Source of the DNA: Hwangdonia seohaensis
GTDB lineage: Bacteria > Bacteroidota > Bacteroidia > Flavobacteriales > Flavobacteriaceae
Assembly: GCF_031932625.1 (NCBI RefSeq)
Contig: NZ_JAVSCK010000001.1
Span: 806,001-870,000 of the forward strand
Direction of reading: 5' to 3'
DNA length: 64,000 nucleotides
Both the position numbers and the translations under genes were made by a program. This document shows, piece after piece, positions 34,188 through 43,707 of the stretch. The number at the start of each line of letters is the position of its first letter. Position 1 is the stretch's first letter. The notes below the pieces were generated by a model. That model had not been told where the DNA came from. It did no database searches and was given only the letters and a program-made list of their open reading frames with translations.

Positions 34188-34285
34188 CAATACTTTAACA
34201 GACTGACAAAACTTCAGACCGTAAAATTGGCGTTATTTTTGCTATATTTAAGAAGGTTGAAAAAATAAATTTAAAATTTAAAAAA

Positions 34286-34984
34286 ATGATTGGATATTAT
34301 ATATTAATTGGTGCGATTGCTTTGGTAAGCTGGTTGGTGAGCAATACCTTAAAGAAGAAGTTTGAGAAGTACTCTAAAGTACAATTGCGCAACGGGATGA
34401 GCGGTGCCGAAATTGCCGAAAAAATGTTGGCAGACCACGGTATTACCGATGTTGAGGTTATCTCGACGCCGGGGCATTTAACCGACCACTATAACCCCAA
34501 AAACAAAACGGTTAATTTAAGTGAAGCGGTTTACAACCAGCGCAATGCGGCCGCAGCTGCGGTTGCGGCACACGAATGTGGACACGCCGTACAACATGCC
34601 CAGGCTTACGAATGGCTTACAATGCGTTCTGCTTTAGTGCCGGTTGTAAGTGTAACTTCGGGTATGTCGCAATGGCTCATTATTGGAGGCCTCATATTGG
34701 GTGGTGCTGCTGGCTTAGGTTTAGGCTGGTGGGTTGCTGTTGCCGGTGTGGTAATGATGGGTTTTGCAACTTTATTTAGCTTTATTACATTACCGGTTGA
34801 ATACGATGCGAGTAATCGTGCTTTAGCGTGGTTAAAAAACAAAAACATGGTGTCTCAGCAGGAATATGCGGGTTCTGAAGATGCTTTAAAATGGGCCGCA
34901 AGAACCTATTTAGTGGCCGCCATTGGTGCTTTGGCAACACTGTTGTATTGGGCGCTACAAGTTTTTGGAGGTAGCCGCGATTAA
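34286..34984 (+). CDS. Zinc metallopeptidase of the YugP family
   Basis: The 232-residue protein has an N-terminal membrane helix (2-20), then GMSGAEIAEKMLADHGI and the zinc site AAHECGHAVQHA near residue 93-104 (HExxH type), then two or three further helices from about 125 to 225. Family members are membrane-bound neutral zinc peptidases of unknown target. The length is usual. A terminator follows. Confidence 0.92.
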   Translation: MIGYYILIGAIALVSWLVSNTLKKKFEKYSKVQLRNGMSGAEIAEKMLADHGITDVEVISTPGHLTDHYNPKNKTVNLSEAVYNQRNAAAAAVAAHECGHAVQHAQAYEWLTMRSALVPVVSVTSGMSQWLIIGGLILGGAAGLGLGWWVAVAGVVMMGFATLFSFITLPVEYDASNRALAWLKNKNMVSQQEYAGSEDALKWAARTYLVAAIGALATLLYWALQVFGGSRD

Positions 34985-35002
34985 GTTTATAGATATACAG
35001 CT

Positions 35003-35034
35003 AAAAAGCCTTGAAAATTTTCAGGGCTTTTTTG
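35003..35034 (+). terminator. Terminator of the Zn-peptidase gene
   Basis: AAAAAGCC and GGGCTTTTTT pair around a TTGAAAATTTTCA inner stem, followed by T residues. Confidence 0.85.
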
Positions 35035-35129
35035 TTTCTTTACCTAAAATCATGCTTTGAAGCGTGGTCTTAAGGTTGTCAATCACATTATCTTTTTCGC
35101 AATTGCGGGAAACAGAATCAAAATTAAAA

Positions 35130-36899
35130 ATGGACAATCCTTTAATATATTATCAACAGCATTTAGAAAGCTATAAAACTAAAGCCGACAAGCTTTACAA
35201 ACGCATGACAACTTTAAGTCTGCTTAGGGTTATCGTGTTTTTAACCACCGGTTTTGGCGTGTATTTAAGTTTTGGTTTTTGGCAACTAGCGGTTTTAATT
35301 TTAATAATTGGCATTGGTGTTTTTGTGTTTTTGCTTTCAAAATATACCGATGTTAAAGCCCAACGGAAGTTTAATAAAGCACTTGTTGCGATTAATGAAG
35401 AGGAAATTAAAATAGCTTTGGGCGATTTTCATCATAGAAATGAAGGATTGGAATTTCAAGATCCCAACCACTTTTATAGTTTGGATATCGATTTGTTTGG
35501 TCGCGGTTCGTTTTTTCAATTTATAAACCGGACCACCGTTAACGAAGGTACCCAAAAATTAGCAGATGCCTTGTTGGCAAATATCACCGATGGTATTGTT
35601 TCACGGCAGGCGGCTATTAAAGAATTGAGCAGTAAACCCAAATGGCGCCAACAGTATTCGGCAACCTCAAGTTTGGTTGCAGTTGAAACACCCGCAAAAG
35701 ATATTATTAATTGGCTGCAACATTACAAACCGTTTTTACCAAAAATGATGCGCTGGTTTCCGTTGGTGTTTACTTTGCTTTCCTTGGCGTTGTTTGCATT
35801 AACTTTTTTCAAGCTCATCGATATGGTTTTTATGGGCTATTGGTTGTTTGTTGGCTTGGGAATTACAGGGATTTATGTTAAAAAAACCAATGTGCTTTCG
35901 GTGAATTCGGATAGGGTAAAAGACACCTTTCGTCAATATGCATTACTTTTAAAGCGAATTGAAAATGAGGATTTTACATCGGAATTATTGCAAGAAAAAC
36001 AACAGCAAATTCAATCGGACACCAAAAAAGCATCGTCTATTTTTAACGAACTTTCAAAATCGTTGGATGCTTTGGACAATAGGAATAATTTGATTTCCGC
36101 CATTTTTGGAAACGGATTGTTCCTTTCGGATATAAAAAACAGTTACCACATTGAGCAATGGATTAAACAATATGGCGCTAAGGTTGAAGATTGGTTTGAG
36201 GTGGTTTCCTTTTTTGATGCCTACAATTCACTTGGCGGTTTTGCATATAACCATCCCGAATTTGTGTTTCCGGAAATCAACACGTCGCAAACGGTTATAA
36301 AAGCAGAAGGTTTAGGGCATCCGCTACTAAATAGAAGCAAACGTGTGGATAGTAATTTAACCATTGAAAACGAACAGTTCTTTATTGTTACCGGTGCAAA
36401 TATGGCTGGAAAAAGCACCTTTTTACGTACCGTGTCCTTGCATATTGTTATGGCTAACGTGGGCTTGCCCGTTTGCGCCAATTCAAGCCATTATTCGCCG
36501 GTAAAACTGATAACGAGTATGCGTACTTCGGATTCGTTAACCGATGATAATTCGTATTTCTTTTCAGAATTAACACGTTTGAAATATATTGTTGATGCCA
36601 TTAAAAGCGAGCCGTATTTTATTGTTTTAGATGAAATTTTAAAAGGCACAAACAGCACTGATAAAGCGATTGGTTCCAGAAAATTTGTCGAAAAACTGGT
36701 CGCTTCAAATGCCACGGGTATTATTGCCACACACGATTTGAGTTTGTGCGACATTGAAAAGGAACTCGACGATGTGAAAAACTACTATTTTGATGCCAAA
36801 ATTATAAACGACGAACTTCACTTTGATTACACGTTGAAACAAGGCATTTGCCAAAATATGAATGCGTCTTTTTTATTGAAGAAAATGGAGATTGTTTAG
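35130..36899 (+). CDS. MutS-like ATPase with N-terminal membrane helices
   Basis: The ATG at 35130 gives about 589 residues. Two membrane helices near residues 25-70 and two more near 205-250 sit in front of a C-terminal MutS-type ATPase: P-loop TGANMAGKSTFLRTV (about 420) and then SMRTSDSLTDDNSYFFSEL, VLDEILKGTNSTDKA (Walker B) and ATHDLSLC. The mismatch-binding and connector domains of MutS are absent, so it is not a repair MutS. Such membrane-tethered forms are common in Bacteroidota and have no known role. A further 22 upstream codons are open but not preferred. Confidence 0.9.
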   Translation: MDNPLIYYQQHLESYKTKADKLYKRMTTLSLLRVIVFLTTGFGVYLSFGFWQLAVLILIIGIGVFVFLLSKYTDVKAQRKFNKALVAINEEEIKIALGDFHHRNEGLEFQDPNHFYSLDIDLFGRGSFFQFINRTTVNEGTQKLADALLANITDGIVSRQAAIKELSSKPKWRQQYSATSSLVAVETPAKDIINWLQHYKPFLPKMMRWFPLVFTLLSLALFALTFFKLIDMVFMGYWLFVGLGITGIYVKKTNVLSVNSDRVKDTFRQYALLLKRIENEDFTSELLQEKQQQIQSDTKKASSIFNELSKSLDALDNRNNLISAIFGNGLFLSDIKNSYHIEQWIKQYGAKVEDWFEVVSFFDAYNSLGGFAYNHPEFVFPEINTSQTVIKAEGLGHPLLNRSKRVDSNLTIENEQFFIVTGANMAGKSTFLRTVSLHIVMANVGLPVCANSSHYSPVKLITSMRTSDSLTDDNSYFFSELTRLKYIVDAIKSEPYFIVLDEILKGTNSTDKAIGSRKFVEKLVASNATGIIATHDLSLCDIEKELDDVKNYYFDAKIINDELHFDYTLKQGICQNMNASFLLKKMEIV

Positions 36900-36954
36900 A
36901 AGTTTGAAGCACGAAGACTGAAGCTTGAAGTTGTTTTTTAGATAATTTTCATGC

Positions 36955-37842
36955 TTATAACTTCATAATCTTATCCACCATTTCTCTGGCATTCTTGTCG
37001 TCTGGTTTTAAACTCAACACTTTGTAATAGTTTTTTAAAGCTTCGGTGTAATTTTTCGTTTCAAAATAAGCCTCACCCAAACTATCGTAAACATTGTATT
37101 TATAAGGAAATATTTTGGTGTTCAAACCGAAAACATACAAGGCTTTTTCCGTTTGATTAGAGCGTAAAAGCGCATATCCAAACGTGTTTAATTCGCGACT
37201 GCCTTTTACAAATTCCGCTAATCTTGAAACCAAAATCGGTTCTTCTAATTTTAAGCTGTCCAAGGTTTTCGAGCTGAGTAAATAGTGCATATAATTGGCC
37301 GCCATATAATTTGGCGTGTACTTGTTTTTGGTTACTATGGCCAACATATCGCGCTCAAAAGTTTCTTTGGGATGCTCTACAATTCTATTGATTTCCTTAC
37401 CATGTTTATAGAAAATAAAGGTTGGGACCCGATGAATGTTCAATCCTTTTTCCTCGCCATTCGGACTTTGCTTGTAAGCTTCTTTAGTTCTGTTAACCGC
37501 AATAACCTGCAATTGGTTTTCAGGATATTTTGCAGCTTCCAAAACCTTGTAAAACCTAGGCGCTTCAAGTTTGCTGTCGCCACACCAAGTGCCGAGAAAG
37601 ACTTTAATTTCATAAGCTTTTAAAGAACCTTTTATTTGTTTAACAACTCCTTTATTAACTAAATAATCGTCGTAATGTTTAGAAAACCAAATGTTGAATG
37701 TGTTTTGGGTTAAGTCAGATTTCGAAATTTCTCCCAATAAAAGTTCGTTCCCATTTTTATCGGTTGTTAGTTTGTTTACCGTTTGGGAAAAGGCAACATG
37801 TAGGTTAAGTAAAAGGATAGATAAGATAACAGTTCGTTTCAT
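36955..37842 (-). CDS. Secreted thioredoxin-like protein with TPR end
   Basis: From ATG 37842 the 295 residues start with a signal peptide (ending VAFSQ, about residue 19). A thioredoxin-like domain has FLGTWCGDSKLEAPRFYKVL near 90-110, with one Cys (WCGDS), and a cis-Pro at HRVPTFIFYKHG. The last 60 residues contain one to two TPR helix pairs (YNVYDSLGEAYFETKNYTEAL). It is likely periplasmic. It is divergent from the LytS-type kinase gene, 182 bp apart. Confidence 0.85.
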   Translation of the reverse strand: MKRTVILSILLLNLHVAFSQTVNKLTTDKNGNELLLGEISKSDLTQNTFNIWFSKHYDDYLVNKGVVKQIKGSLKAYEIKVFLGTWCGDSKLEAPRFYKVLEAAKYPENQLQVIAVNRTKEAYKQSPNGEEKGLNIHRVPTFIFYKHGKEINRIVEHPKETFERDMLAIVTKNKYTPNYMAANYMHYLLSSKTLDSLKLEEPILVSRLAEFVKGSRELNTFGYALLRSNQTEKALYVFGLNTKIFPYKYNVYDSLGEAYFETKNYTEALKNYYKVLSLKPDDKNAREMVDKIMKL

Positions 37843-38024
37843 TATTGATTTTTTTTGATGATTTTCAAACCTAAAACAGTTTTGCAAGCCACACCAATAA
37901 AGTTTACAAACAGCGTACTTAAATTTACAAACGGCAACATTTATGCAGTTTGCAATACTATAACCGTTTTTTGTACATAATTTTTTGATGCTTATGCATT
38001 TCTGATTACTTTCAGCAGGAATAA

Positions 38025-38996
38025 ATGCCAACTTTACACAAACATACCTCGCAAATTTTGGTACACGTCCTGTTTTGGATGCTGTTTATTTTTGTGTCGC
38101 TTTTTTTGTTTTCAGATTATTATTGGCACGACAATCCGTTTTTGCAATACCTTTCCATTCTCGTCATTATAGTTTACGCCAACCATTTTATTCTACTTCC
38201 CTTTTTTGTTAAAAAGCGCCTTTATATTTTATACGTTTTTGTGTTTACGGCTATCTCATTTTTGGCAACCCAATTGTATTGTAACGTGTTTGCCCAATGC
38301 GGTTGCTCCATTATGAAATGTTTGAGCGACTACTTGTGGCAAACCCTGGTGCCACTTATTTTTTTCTCGTTTATTTGGATGCTCTATCGTTTTTTGGACG
38401 AACAGGCCGAAGTGGTGCAGATTAAAAAAGAACATACCGAAATGGAACTGAAATTCTTAAAATCGCAAATCAATCCGCATGTGCTATTCAATAATTTGAA
38501 TACCATTTATTCCTATACTTTAGAAAAACCAAACGAAGCCGCCGACCTTATTTTGATGCTGTCTGACAACTTGAAACACGTGCTTTACGAAAGCAATGCA
38601 GAAACGATTTCTTTGGAAAAAGAGATTCAATTTATTGATAATTACATGAAATTCCAAAAGCTACGAACAGAAGGCACAAAACAGATTCATTATACGAAAA
38701 ACATTGATGCGTTGCAGTATAAAATCGCGCCGTTACTGTTGATAACCATCATAGAAAATGCGTTTAAACACAGTACTTTAAACAGCGATATTTCGATAGC
38801 TATTCATGTTGAAAACAATATTTTGGAATGTATTTGCGAGAATGATTTCAATAAAGAAAAAGTAAGCGAAACCAATTTTAAAATAGGCCTGCAAAACTTA
38901 GAAAAACGATTGAAACTTATTTATAAAGATAAATACGAGTTTAAAATTCTAAAAGCTGAAACGTTTAAAGTGTATTTAAGATTAAATTTGAATTAA
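38025..38996 (+). CDS. LytS/YehU-type sensor histidine kinase
   Basis: The 323-residue protein has four membrane helices in residues 1-130 and a histidine-kinase core of the LytS (HPK8) type, with SQINPHVLFNNLNTIYSYTL around residue 150. Its His follows the INPH motif, where most relatives have PHFLFN. ATP-binding residues follow (ENAFKHST, near 245). It is followed 37 bp on by its LytTR response regulator, so the two form a complete two-component pair. Confidence 0.92.
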   Translation: MPTLHKHTSQILVHVLFWMLFIFVSLFLFSDYYWHDNPFLQYLSILVIIVYANHFILLPFFVKKRLYILYVFVFTAISFLATQLYCNVFAQCGCSIMKCLSDYLWQTLVPLIFFSFIWMLYRFLDEQAEVVQIKKEHTEMELKFLKSQINPHVLFNNLNTIYSYTLEKPNEAADLILMLSDNLKHVLYESNAETISLEKEIQFIDNYMKFQKLRTEGTKQIHYTKNIDALQYKIAPLLLITIIENAFKHSTLNSDISIAIHVENNILECICENDFNKEKVSETNFKIGLQNLEKRLKLIYKDKYEFKILKAETFKVYLRLNLN

Positions 38997-39033
38997 AAAG
39001 AATTTCACTCGAACTGACATCAAAAAAGGATAT

Positions 39034-39729
39034 ATGAATTGCATCATCATTGAAGACGAAATTCCTGCTCAAAATATTCTAAGGCATTTTATAGATAAAG
39101 TGCCTCATCTCAATTTAATCGATACGTTTAAAGCGACCATTGAAGCGCATTCGTTTTTGAATACCAACACCGTTGATGTGGTGTTTTTGGATATTAATCT
39201 GCCCGATATTTCCGGACTGGATTTTATTAAAACCATCGCAAATCCACCGGCAATTATTATGACGACGGCCTATCCCGATTACGCGGTGTCTAGTTTTGAG
39301 TTGGATACCATTGTTGATTATTTGGTGAAACCCTTTTCGTTCGATAGGTTTTTAAAAGCCATCAATAAAGCAAAAGATAGAATTGAAACGCCAAAAATCG
39401 CCACCGAAGAAAAAGCCGAAGACTCTATTTTTTTGAATGTGGATAAAACACTGCACAAGCTCACTTTAAACACGATACTTTTTATTGAATCGGATAGGAA
39501 TTACATTACCGTGGTTACCGAAACCCAAAAGCTATCGTATATTGATGCCTTAAAAAATTGGCATTCCAAGTTGCCTGAGACCCAGTTTTTTCAAGTGCAT
39601 AAATCTTTTATAGTCAATCGAAAATTTGTTGATAAAATCTCAGGAAATACACTTTTTATAAAAGACAATAAAATTCCCATTGGCAGAACCTACAAACAGA
39701 ATTTGTTAAAACAGTTGAAGATTATATAA
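39034..39729 (+). CDS. LytTR-family response regulator
   Basis: The 231-residue protein has a receiver domain (residues 1-120). The phospho-Asp is in VVFLDINLPDISGLDF, and a Lys is in VDYLVKPFSFDRF. The C-terminal LytTR DNA-binding domain runs from about 130 to 228 (ILFIESDRNYITVVTETQ, PIGRTYKQNLLKQL). It pairs with the kinase directly upstream. The target genes are unknown; the divergent thioredoxin-TPR gene is a candidate. Confidence 0.93.
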   Translation: MNCIIIEDEIPAQNILRHFIDKVPHLNLIDTFKATIEAHSFLNTNTVDVVFLDINLPDISGLDFIKTIANPPAIIMTTAYPDYAVSSFELDTIVDYLVKPFSFDRFLKAINKAKDRIETPKIATEEKAEDSIFLNVDKTLHKLTLNTILFIESDRNYITVVTETQKLSYIDALKNWHSKLPETQFFQVHKSFIVNRKFVDKISGNTLFIKDNKIPIGRTYKQNLLKQLKII

Positions 39730-39736
39730 TTTTTCA

Positions 39737-39829
39737 ACCTGCAAGGTTTTAAAAACCTTGTAGGTCTTTTTAGCTTAATAAAGAAATCTTTGTCAAAATA
39801 CCTACAAGGTCAAAAAGAGACCTTGCAGG
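39737..39829. repeat. Pair of CCTNCAAGGT hairpins
   Basis: Two hairpins in a row: ACCTGCAAGGTTTT with AAAACCTTGTAGGT (39737-39765) and CCTACAAGGTC with GACCTTGCAGG (39801-39829). Each could end transcription, and each half is also related to the other hairpin. This is a common flavobacterial repeat. It lies between the convergent LytTR and S46 genes. Confidence 0.65.
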
Positions 39830-39856
39830 ATAAGCTGAATAATATGTTACTAAAAA

Positions 39857-41944
39857 CTATCTTTTAGGATGCACCAATTCCATTTCATCAATTAAGTGTT
39901 TGGCACCCGCATATTTATCGATTATAAAAAGAATGTAACGTACATCCACCATAATATTTCTGCAAATTTCGGGGTCGTAATTCATGTCGCTCATCGTGCC
40001 TTCCCAAACCCTATCGAAGTTTAAGCCCACTAAATTCCCATGCGCATCAATAGCTGGACTTCCCGAATTCCCACCCGTAGTGTGGTTGGTGCCTAAAAAG
40101 CAAACCGGTACTTTTCCGTTGGTATCAGCATATTGGCCATAATCTTTTGCAGCGTATAATTCGCGTAGTTTCTGGGGCACATCAAACTCGTAATCCTCAG
40201 GAATATATTTTTCAATAACACCATCTAAATAGCTCACATGGTTGTAATACACCGCGTCTCTGGGCGAATAACCACGAACCTGACCATAAGTAACGCGAAG
40301 TGTACTGTTCGCATCTGGGAAATAACGCGCATTGGGTAAAGCCTTCATTAAAGCCGTCATGTATCTGGTTTGTAGCGCCGTAATCGGCTCGTTTTTTTGC
40401 TGAAATTCTTTGTCAATTACATTGAAAAACTCATCAATAAGCGGTTTGGCATATTGGTAAGCGGCGTCGTTATTAATGTTTTTTAAGACGTCTTCCGGGG
40501 TGCCTTCCAATAATTTTAAAGCCGAATCTAAATCCGTAAAGGCAGTTTTATCATAAATTGAAGCATCCACATGATTTGTATATAAAGGCATCACGCTGTT
40601 AAACACGCCTCTATCCACATCGACATTATAATTTTTATGAATGCCCTTTAACCTTGCTGTAAGATCTGCTTTGGCAGGTTCAAAAACATTGGGGTTGTTG
40701 TTGATGGCCTCCACGATTTGATACGTTCTAAAAGTCATTTGCATCAACTCATTAGTGGTTAAAAAGATTTCAATAAAATTTCGACGTTTAATGTTTACGG
40801 GTTCAAATTCTTTGTACAAACGGTCAAATTCAGGAAGGATATCGCCATATTTTTTCTCCAATCCTTTTTCTTTTAATGCTTTGGTAAAAGTGGCTTCAAA
40901 AGCGCGTCTTTTTTCAACGGCGTTGCTTTTTTCAATACCTAAATTCTCACCTATCCATTTTTTCCAAGCATTGGCAATTCTTGCTTGTTTAGAGGCGTAT
41001 TTAATGCGTACCTCGTCGTTGGCTTTCATCTTTTCATCAATTACTTTTAAAGCCGCTTCACGAATGGCGATATTTGTAGGGTTATAGGCTTCTGTAATAT
41101 GTTCGATGGCAACGGCAGGTAAATATTCGTTGGTAGTACCGGGGAAACCAAATACCATGGTAAAATCGCCTTCTTCAACGCCATCAAGCGATATAGGTAA
41201 ATAATGTTTTGGCGTGTACGGTTTGTTGTTTTCGCTGTATTTTGCTGGACGGTTGTTGGCATCGGCATAAATTCGGAATAAAGCAAAATCGCCCGTGTGT
41301 CTCGGGAACACCCAGTTATCGGTATCGCTACCAAACTTACCAATGCTGGTTGGCGGTGCACCAACTAAACGGATATCATCAAATCGTTCGGTAACAAATA
41401 AAAAGTACTGATTGCCTTTGTAAAAGGATTTAATCTTAGCGTCTTGCCAAGTTTCTTTGGGCCATGTTTTTAAAATACCGTTGCTGGTTTTATCAATAAC
41501 CGACTGTTTTTCTTTTTCGATCATGTTATCATTTATGGCCGCTAAAACATCGTTGGTTACATCGTGAATGCTCACAATAAACTCAATAAACAAGCCGTTG
41601 TTGGGAAGTTCTTCTTGAAAATTCTTCGCCCAAAACCCATGCTTTAAATAATCGTTTTCAAGTGAGGAATGCGATTGGATTTGGCTAAATCCGCAATGGT
41701 GATTGGTTAAAATCAAGCCTTTGGGCGAAATCACTTCGCTGGTACAGCCACCGTTAAAATGCCCAATGGCATCTTTTAAGCAGGAGTTGTTAACATCGTA
41801 AATATCCTTGGCCGTTAGCTTGCTGCCCAAACTGGTCATTTCGTTTTCATTCATCCCTTCCAAAAGCGAAGGAATCCACATACCACCTTGTTGTGCAAAG
41901 GCGTTTAGCGATACAAAAAGCAATAAAAATTTAAGAAATCTCAT
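39857..41944 (-). CDS. S46 dipeptidyl-peptidase, DPP11-type
   Basis: A secreted peptidase of about 695 residues with signal peptide (MRFLKFLLLFVSLNAFAQQ). The S46 catalytic His lies in LTNHHCGFSQ and the Ser in TGGNSGSPAID, inside a chymotrypsin-like fold. The residue 18 places after the catalytic Ser is Arg, in LNFDRVWEGT. This matches Arg673 of the DPP11 enzymes, which cut after Asp or Glu, whereas DPP7 has Gly (FDG). So it should release acidic dipeptides from peptides in the periplasm. The ATG at 41953 three codons upstream is an alternative start. Confidence 0.93.
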   Translation of the reverse strand: MRFLKFLLLFVSLNAFAQQGGMWIPSLLEGMNENEMTSLGSKLTAKDIYDVNNSCLKDAIGHFNGGCTSEVISPKGLILTNHHCGFSQIQSHSSLENDYLKHGFWAKNFQEELPNNGLFIEFIVSIHDVTNDVLAAINDNMIEKEKQSVIDKTSNGILKTWPKETWQDAKIKSFYKGNQYFLFVTERFDDIRLVGAPPTSIGKFGSDTDNWVFPRHTGDFALFRIYADANNRPAKYSENNKPYTPKHYLPISLDGVEEGDFTMVFGFPGTTNEYLPAVAIEHITEAYNPTNIAIREAALKVIDEKMKANDEVRIKYASKQARIANAWKKWIGENLGIEKSNAVEKRRAFEATFTKALKEKGLEKKYGDILPEFDRLYKEFEPVNIKRRNFIEIFLTTNELMQMTFRTYQIVEAINNNPNVFEPAKADLTARLKGIHKNYNVDVDRGVFNSVMPLYTNHVDASIYDKTAFTDLDSALKLLEGTPEDVLKNINNDAAYQYAKPLIDEFFNVIDKEFQQKNEPITALQTRYMTALMKALPNARYFPDANSTLRVTYGQVRGYSPRDAVYYNHVSYLDGVIEKYIPEDYEFDVPQKLRELYAAKDYGQYADTNGKVPVCFLGTNHTTGGNSGSPAIDAHGNLVGLNFDRVWEGTMSDMNYDPEICRNIMVDVRYILFIIDKYAGAKHLIDEMELVHPKR

Positions 41945-42022
41945 GGTGTCCATTTTATAATAAAATCAAATATATAAAGCATTTATTTATTGTGTAAATT
42001 TACTGCTAATAATAATTATAAA

Positions 42023-43165
42023 ATGCGGTATATTTCTAAATTACCCGATGTTGGCACAACCATTTTTACGGTTATGGGCGCTTTGGCTAAAAAGCATCAT
42101 GCAATAAATTTAGCGCAGGGTTTCCCTGATTTTAAAATGGATAAAAACCTTATCGATTTGGTTACTTCGGCGATGCAAAACGGGCATAACCAATATGCGC
42201 CCATGCAAGGCGATTTAGGATTGCGCGAGGCGATTGCCAAAAAGTTCGATTTGTTGTATGCCACAAGTTATCATCCGGAAAATGAGATTACCATAACCAC
42301 GGGTGCAACCCAAGCTATTTTTAGTATTATTTCGGCATTTATTAAACCCAACGCTGAGGTTATTATTTTTAGACCGGCTTACGATTGTTACGAACCGGCC
42401 ATTGCATTAAACGGCGGAAAAACAGTTTCGGTTGCATTGGAATCCCCTAATTTTAAAGTGGATTGGAACGAAGTAAAATCGAAAATTAATAGTCGTACCA
42501 AAATGATGGTTATCAACACGCCACAAAACCCAATCGGCACTGTTTTTTCTGAAGCTGATATGCGTCAATTGCAACAAATAACCAAAGGCACCGATATTAT
42601 AATTTTGAGCGACGAGGTTTACGAGCATATGGTATTTGATGGCGAAAAACACCAAAGTGCCTGCTTGTTTCCCGACTTAAAATCCAGAAGTTTTATAGTG
42701 GCATCTTTTGGTAAAACCTTCCATAATACAGGTTGGAAAATGGGTTATTGTTGCGCGCCACAACCCTTGATGAGCGAGTTAAGAAAAGTACATCAGTTTA
42801 ATGTTTTTAGCGTTAACCATCCTATGCAAAAGGCACTAGCGGCGTATTTGCAAAATGAAAACCGTTATTTAGAATTATCGGCCTTTTATCAACAAAAACG
42901 GGATTTGTTTTTAAGTTTAATTAAAGATTCGCGATTTAAATTTACGCCATCAAAAGGCACGTATTTTCAGCTTTTGGACTATTCAGGGATTACCCAAGAA
43001 AATGATGTGGATTTCGCAAAACGCTTAACTGTTGATAATAAATTGACATCGATACCCATTTCGGTTTTTTATGATACTAAAATTGAAAGTAAAATGCTCA
43101 GGTTTTGTTTTGCCAAAAAAGATGAAACTTTAAAGCAAGCTGCTGAGATTTTAAACCAGATTTAA
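42023..43165 (+). CDS. Methionine aminotransferase (YbdL-like, PLP-dependent)
   Basis: From the ATG at 42023 the product is 380 residues. It shows LAQGFPDFKMDKNLIDL, ITITTGATQAIFS, NTPQNPIGTVFSEAD and the PLP Lys in IVASFGKTFHNTGWKMGYC (about residue 233). This is the class I/II aminotransferase fold closest to YbdL, which moves the amino group from methionine or aromatic acids to keto acids. An omega-amidase gene follows 542 bp on, a pairing known from the glutamine transaminase pathway. Confidence 0.9.
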   Translation: MRYISKLPDVGTTIFTVMGALAKKHHAINLAQGFPDFKMDKNLIDLVTSAMQNGHNQYAPMQGDLGLREAIAKKFDLLYATSYHPENEITITTGATQAIFSIISAFIKPNAEVIIFRPAYDCYEPAIALNGGKTVSVALESPNFKVDWNEVKSKINSRTKMMVINTPQNPIGTVFSEADMRQLQQITKGTDIIILSDEVYEHMVFDGEKHQSACLFPDLKSRSFIVASFGKTFHNTGWKMGYCCAPQPLMSELRKVHQFNVFSVNHPMQKALAAYLQNENRYLELSAFYQQKRDLFLSLIKDSRFKFTPSKGTYFQLLDYSGITQENDVDFAKRLTVDNKLTSIPISVFYDTKIESKMLRFCFAKKDETLKQAAEILNQI

Positions 43166-43228
43166 AGTGTGTAACTTATTTGTAAAAGTGGTGTCTAAAA
43201 AGAATATTAACATATAAATCAGAAAAAA

Positions 43229-43705
43229 ATGAAACTATTTATTATCATATTCATGATGGGTTTTGGCTTTTTGCTAAATGCCCAAGAGGTAAATTTTAAC
43301 GGGCATACGTATACTGTAAAAGGGAAAAGTATTTTAAAAAAAGGCACTGATGTTACAAGCACGTTAACTGTTGAAGAACAACAGCAAATACGGGCCGCTT
43401 TTAATAAGAAAAGGATGTTGGCTAAAGCATCGGAAAAAAAGGAAAAGCAGATAAAAAAGGCTAAAAAAAGTCAAAAAATAGCCGAAAAGAAGCAAAAAAA
43501 GGCTGAAAAAGCTTTAAAAAGAAAACGAAAAGCACAATCGAATTTTGATAAATCCGCTAAAAAATACGAGCATGCCATTGAAAAGTACGAAAGGCTAGAA
43601 AAGAAAGGTGATTTATCTCCCGAAGATGAAGTAAAGTGGCTTAAAAAAATTGAAAAGCTTAAAGCAGCGCATAAAAAAGCCGAAAAGAAATTAAAACATG
43701 TTTAG
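43229..43705 (+). CDS. Secreted Lys/Ala-rich coiled-coil protein
   Basis: The 158-residue protein has a signal peptide (ending FLLNAQEV, about residue 18), a short strand region (VNFNGHTYTVKGKSILKKG) and then about 100 residues that are nearly all helix-forming. They are highly basic, with runs such as KKAKKSQKIAEKKQKKAEKA, predicted as a long coiled coil. I do not know a family. It sits 2 bp before the omega-amidase gene and 63 bp after the aminotransferase, so it is in the same operon, but its link to that pathway is unclear. Confidence 0.65.
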   Translation: MKLFIIIFMMGFGFLLNAQEVNFNGHTYTVKGKSILKKGTDVTSTLTVEEQQQIRAAFNKKRMLAKASEKKEKQIKKAKKSQKIAEKKQKKAEKALKRKRKAQSNFDKSAKKYEHAIEKYERLEKKGDLSPEDEVKWLKKIEKLKAAHKKAEKKLKHV

Positions 43706-43707
43706 TT

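Noticed and set aside
37843..38031. 63-codon N-terminal extension of the thioredoxin-TPR protein
   Set aside because: It is Cys-rich with no family likeness and would hide a perfect signal peptide at MKRTVILS; it also overlaps the divergent kinase start.
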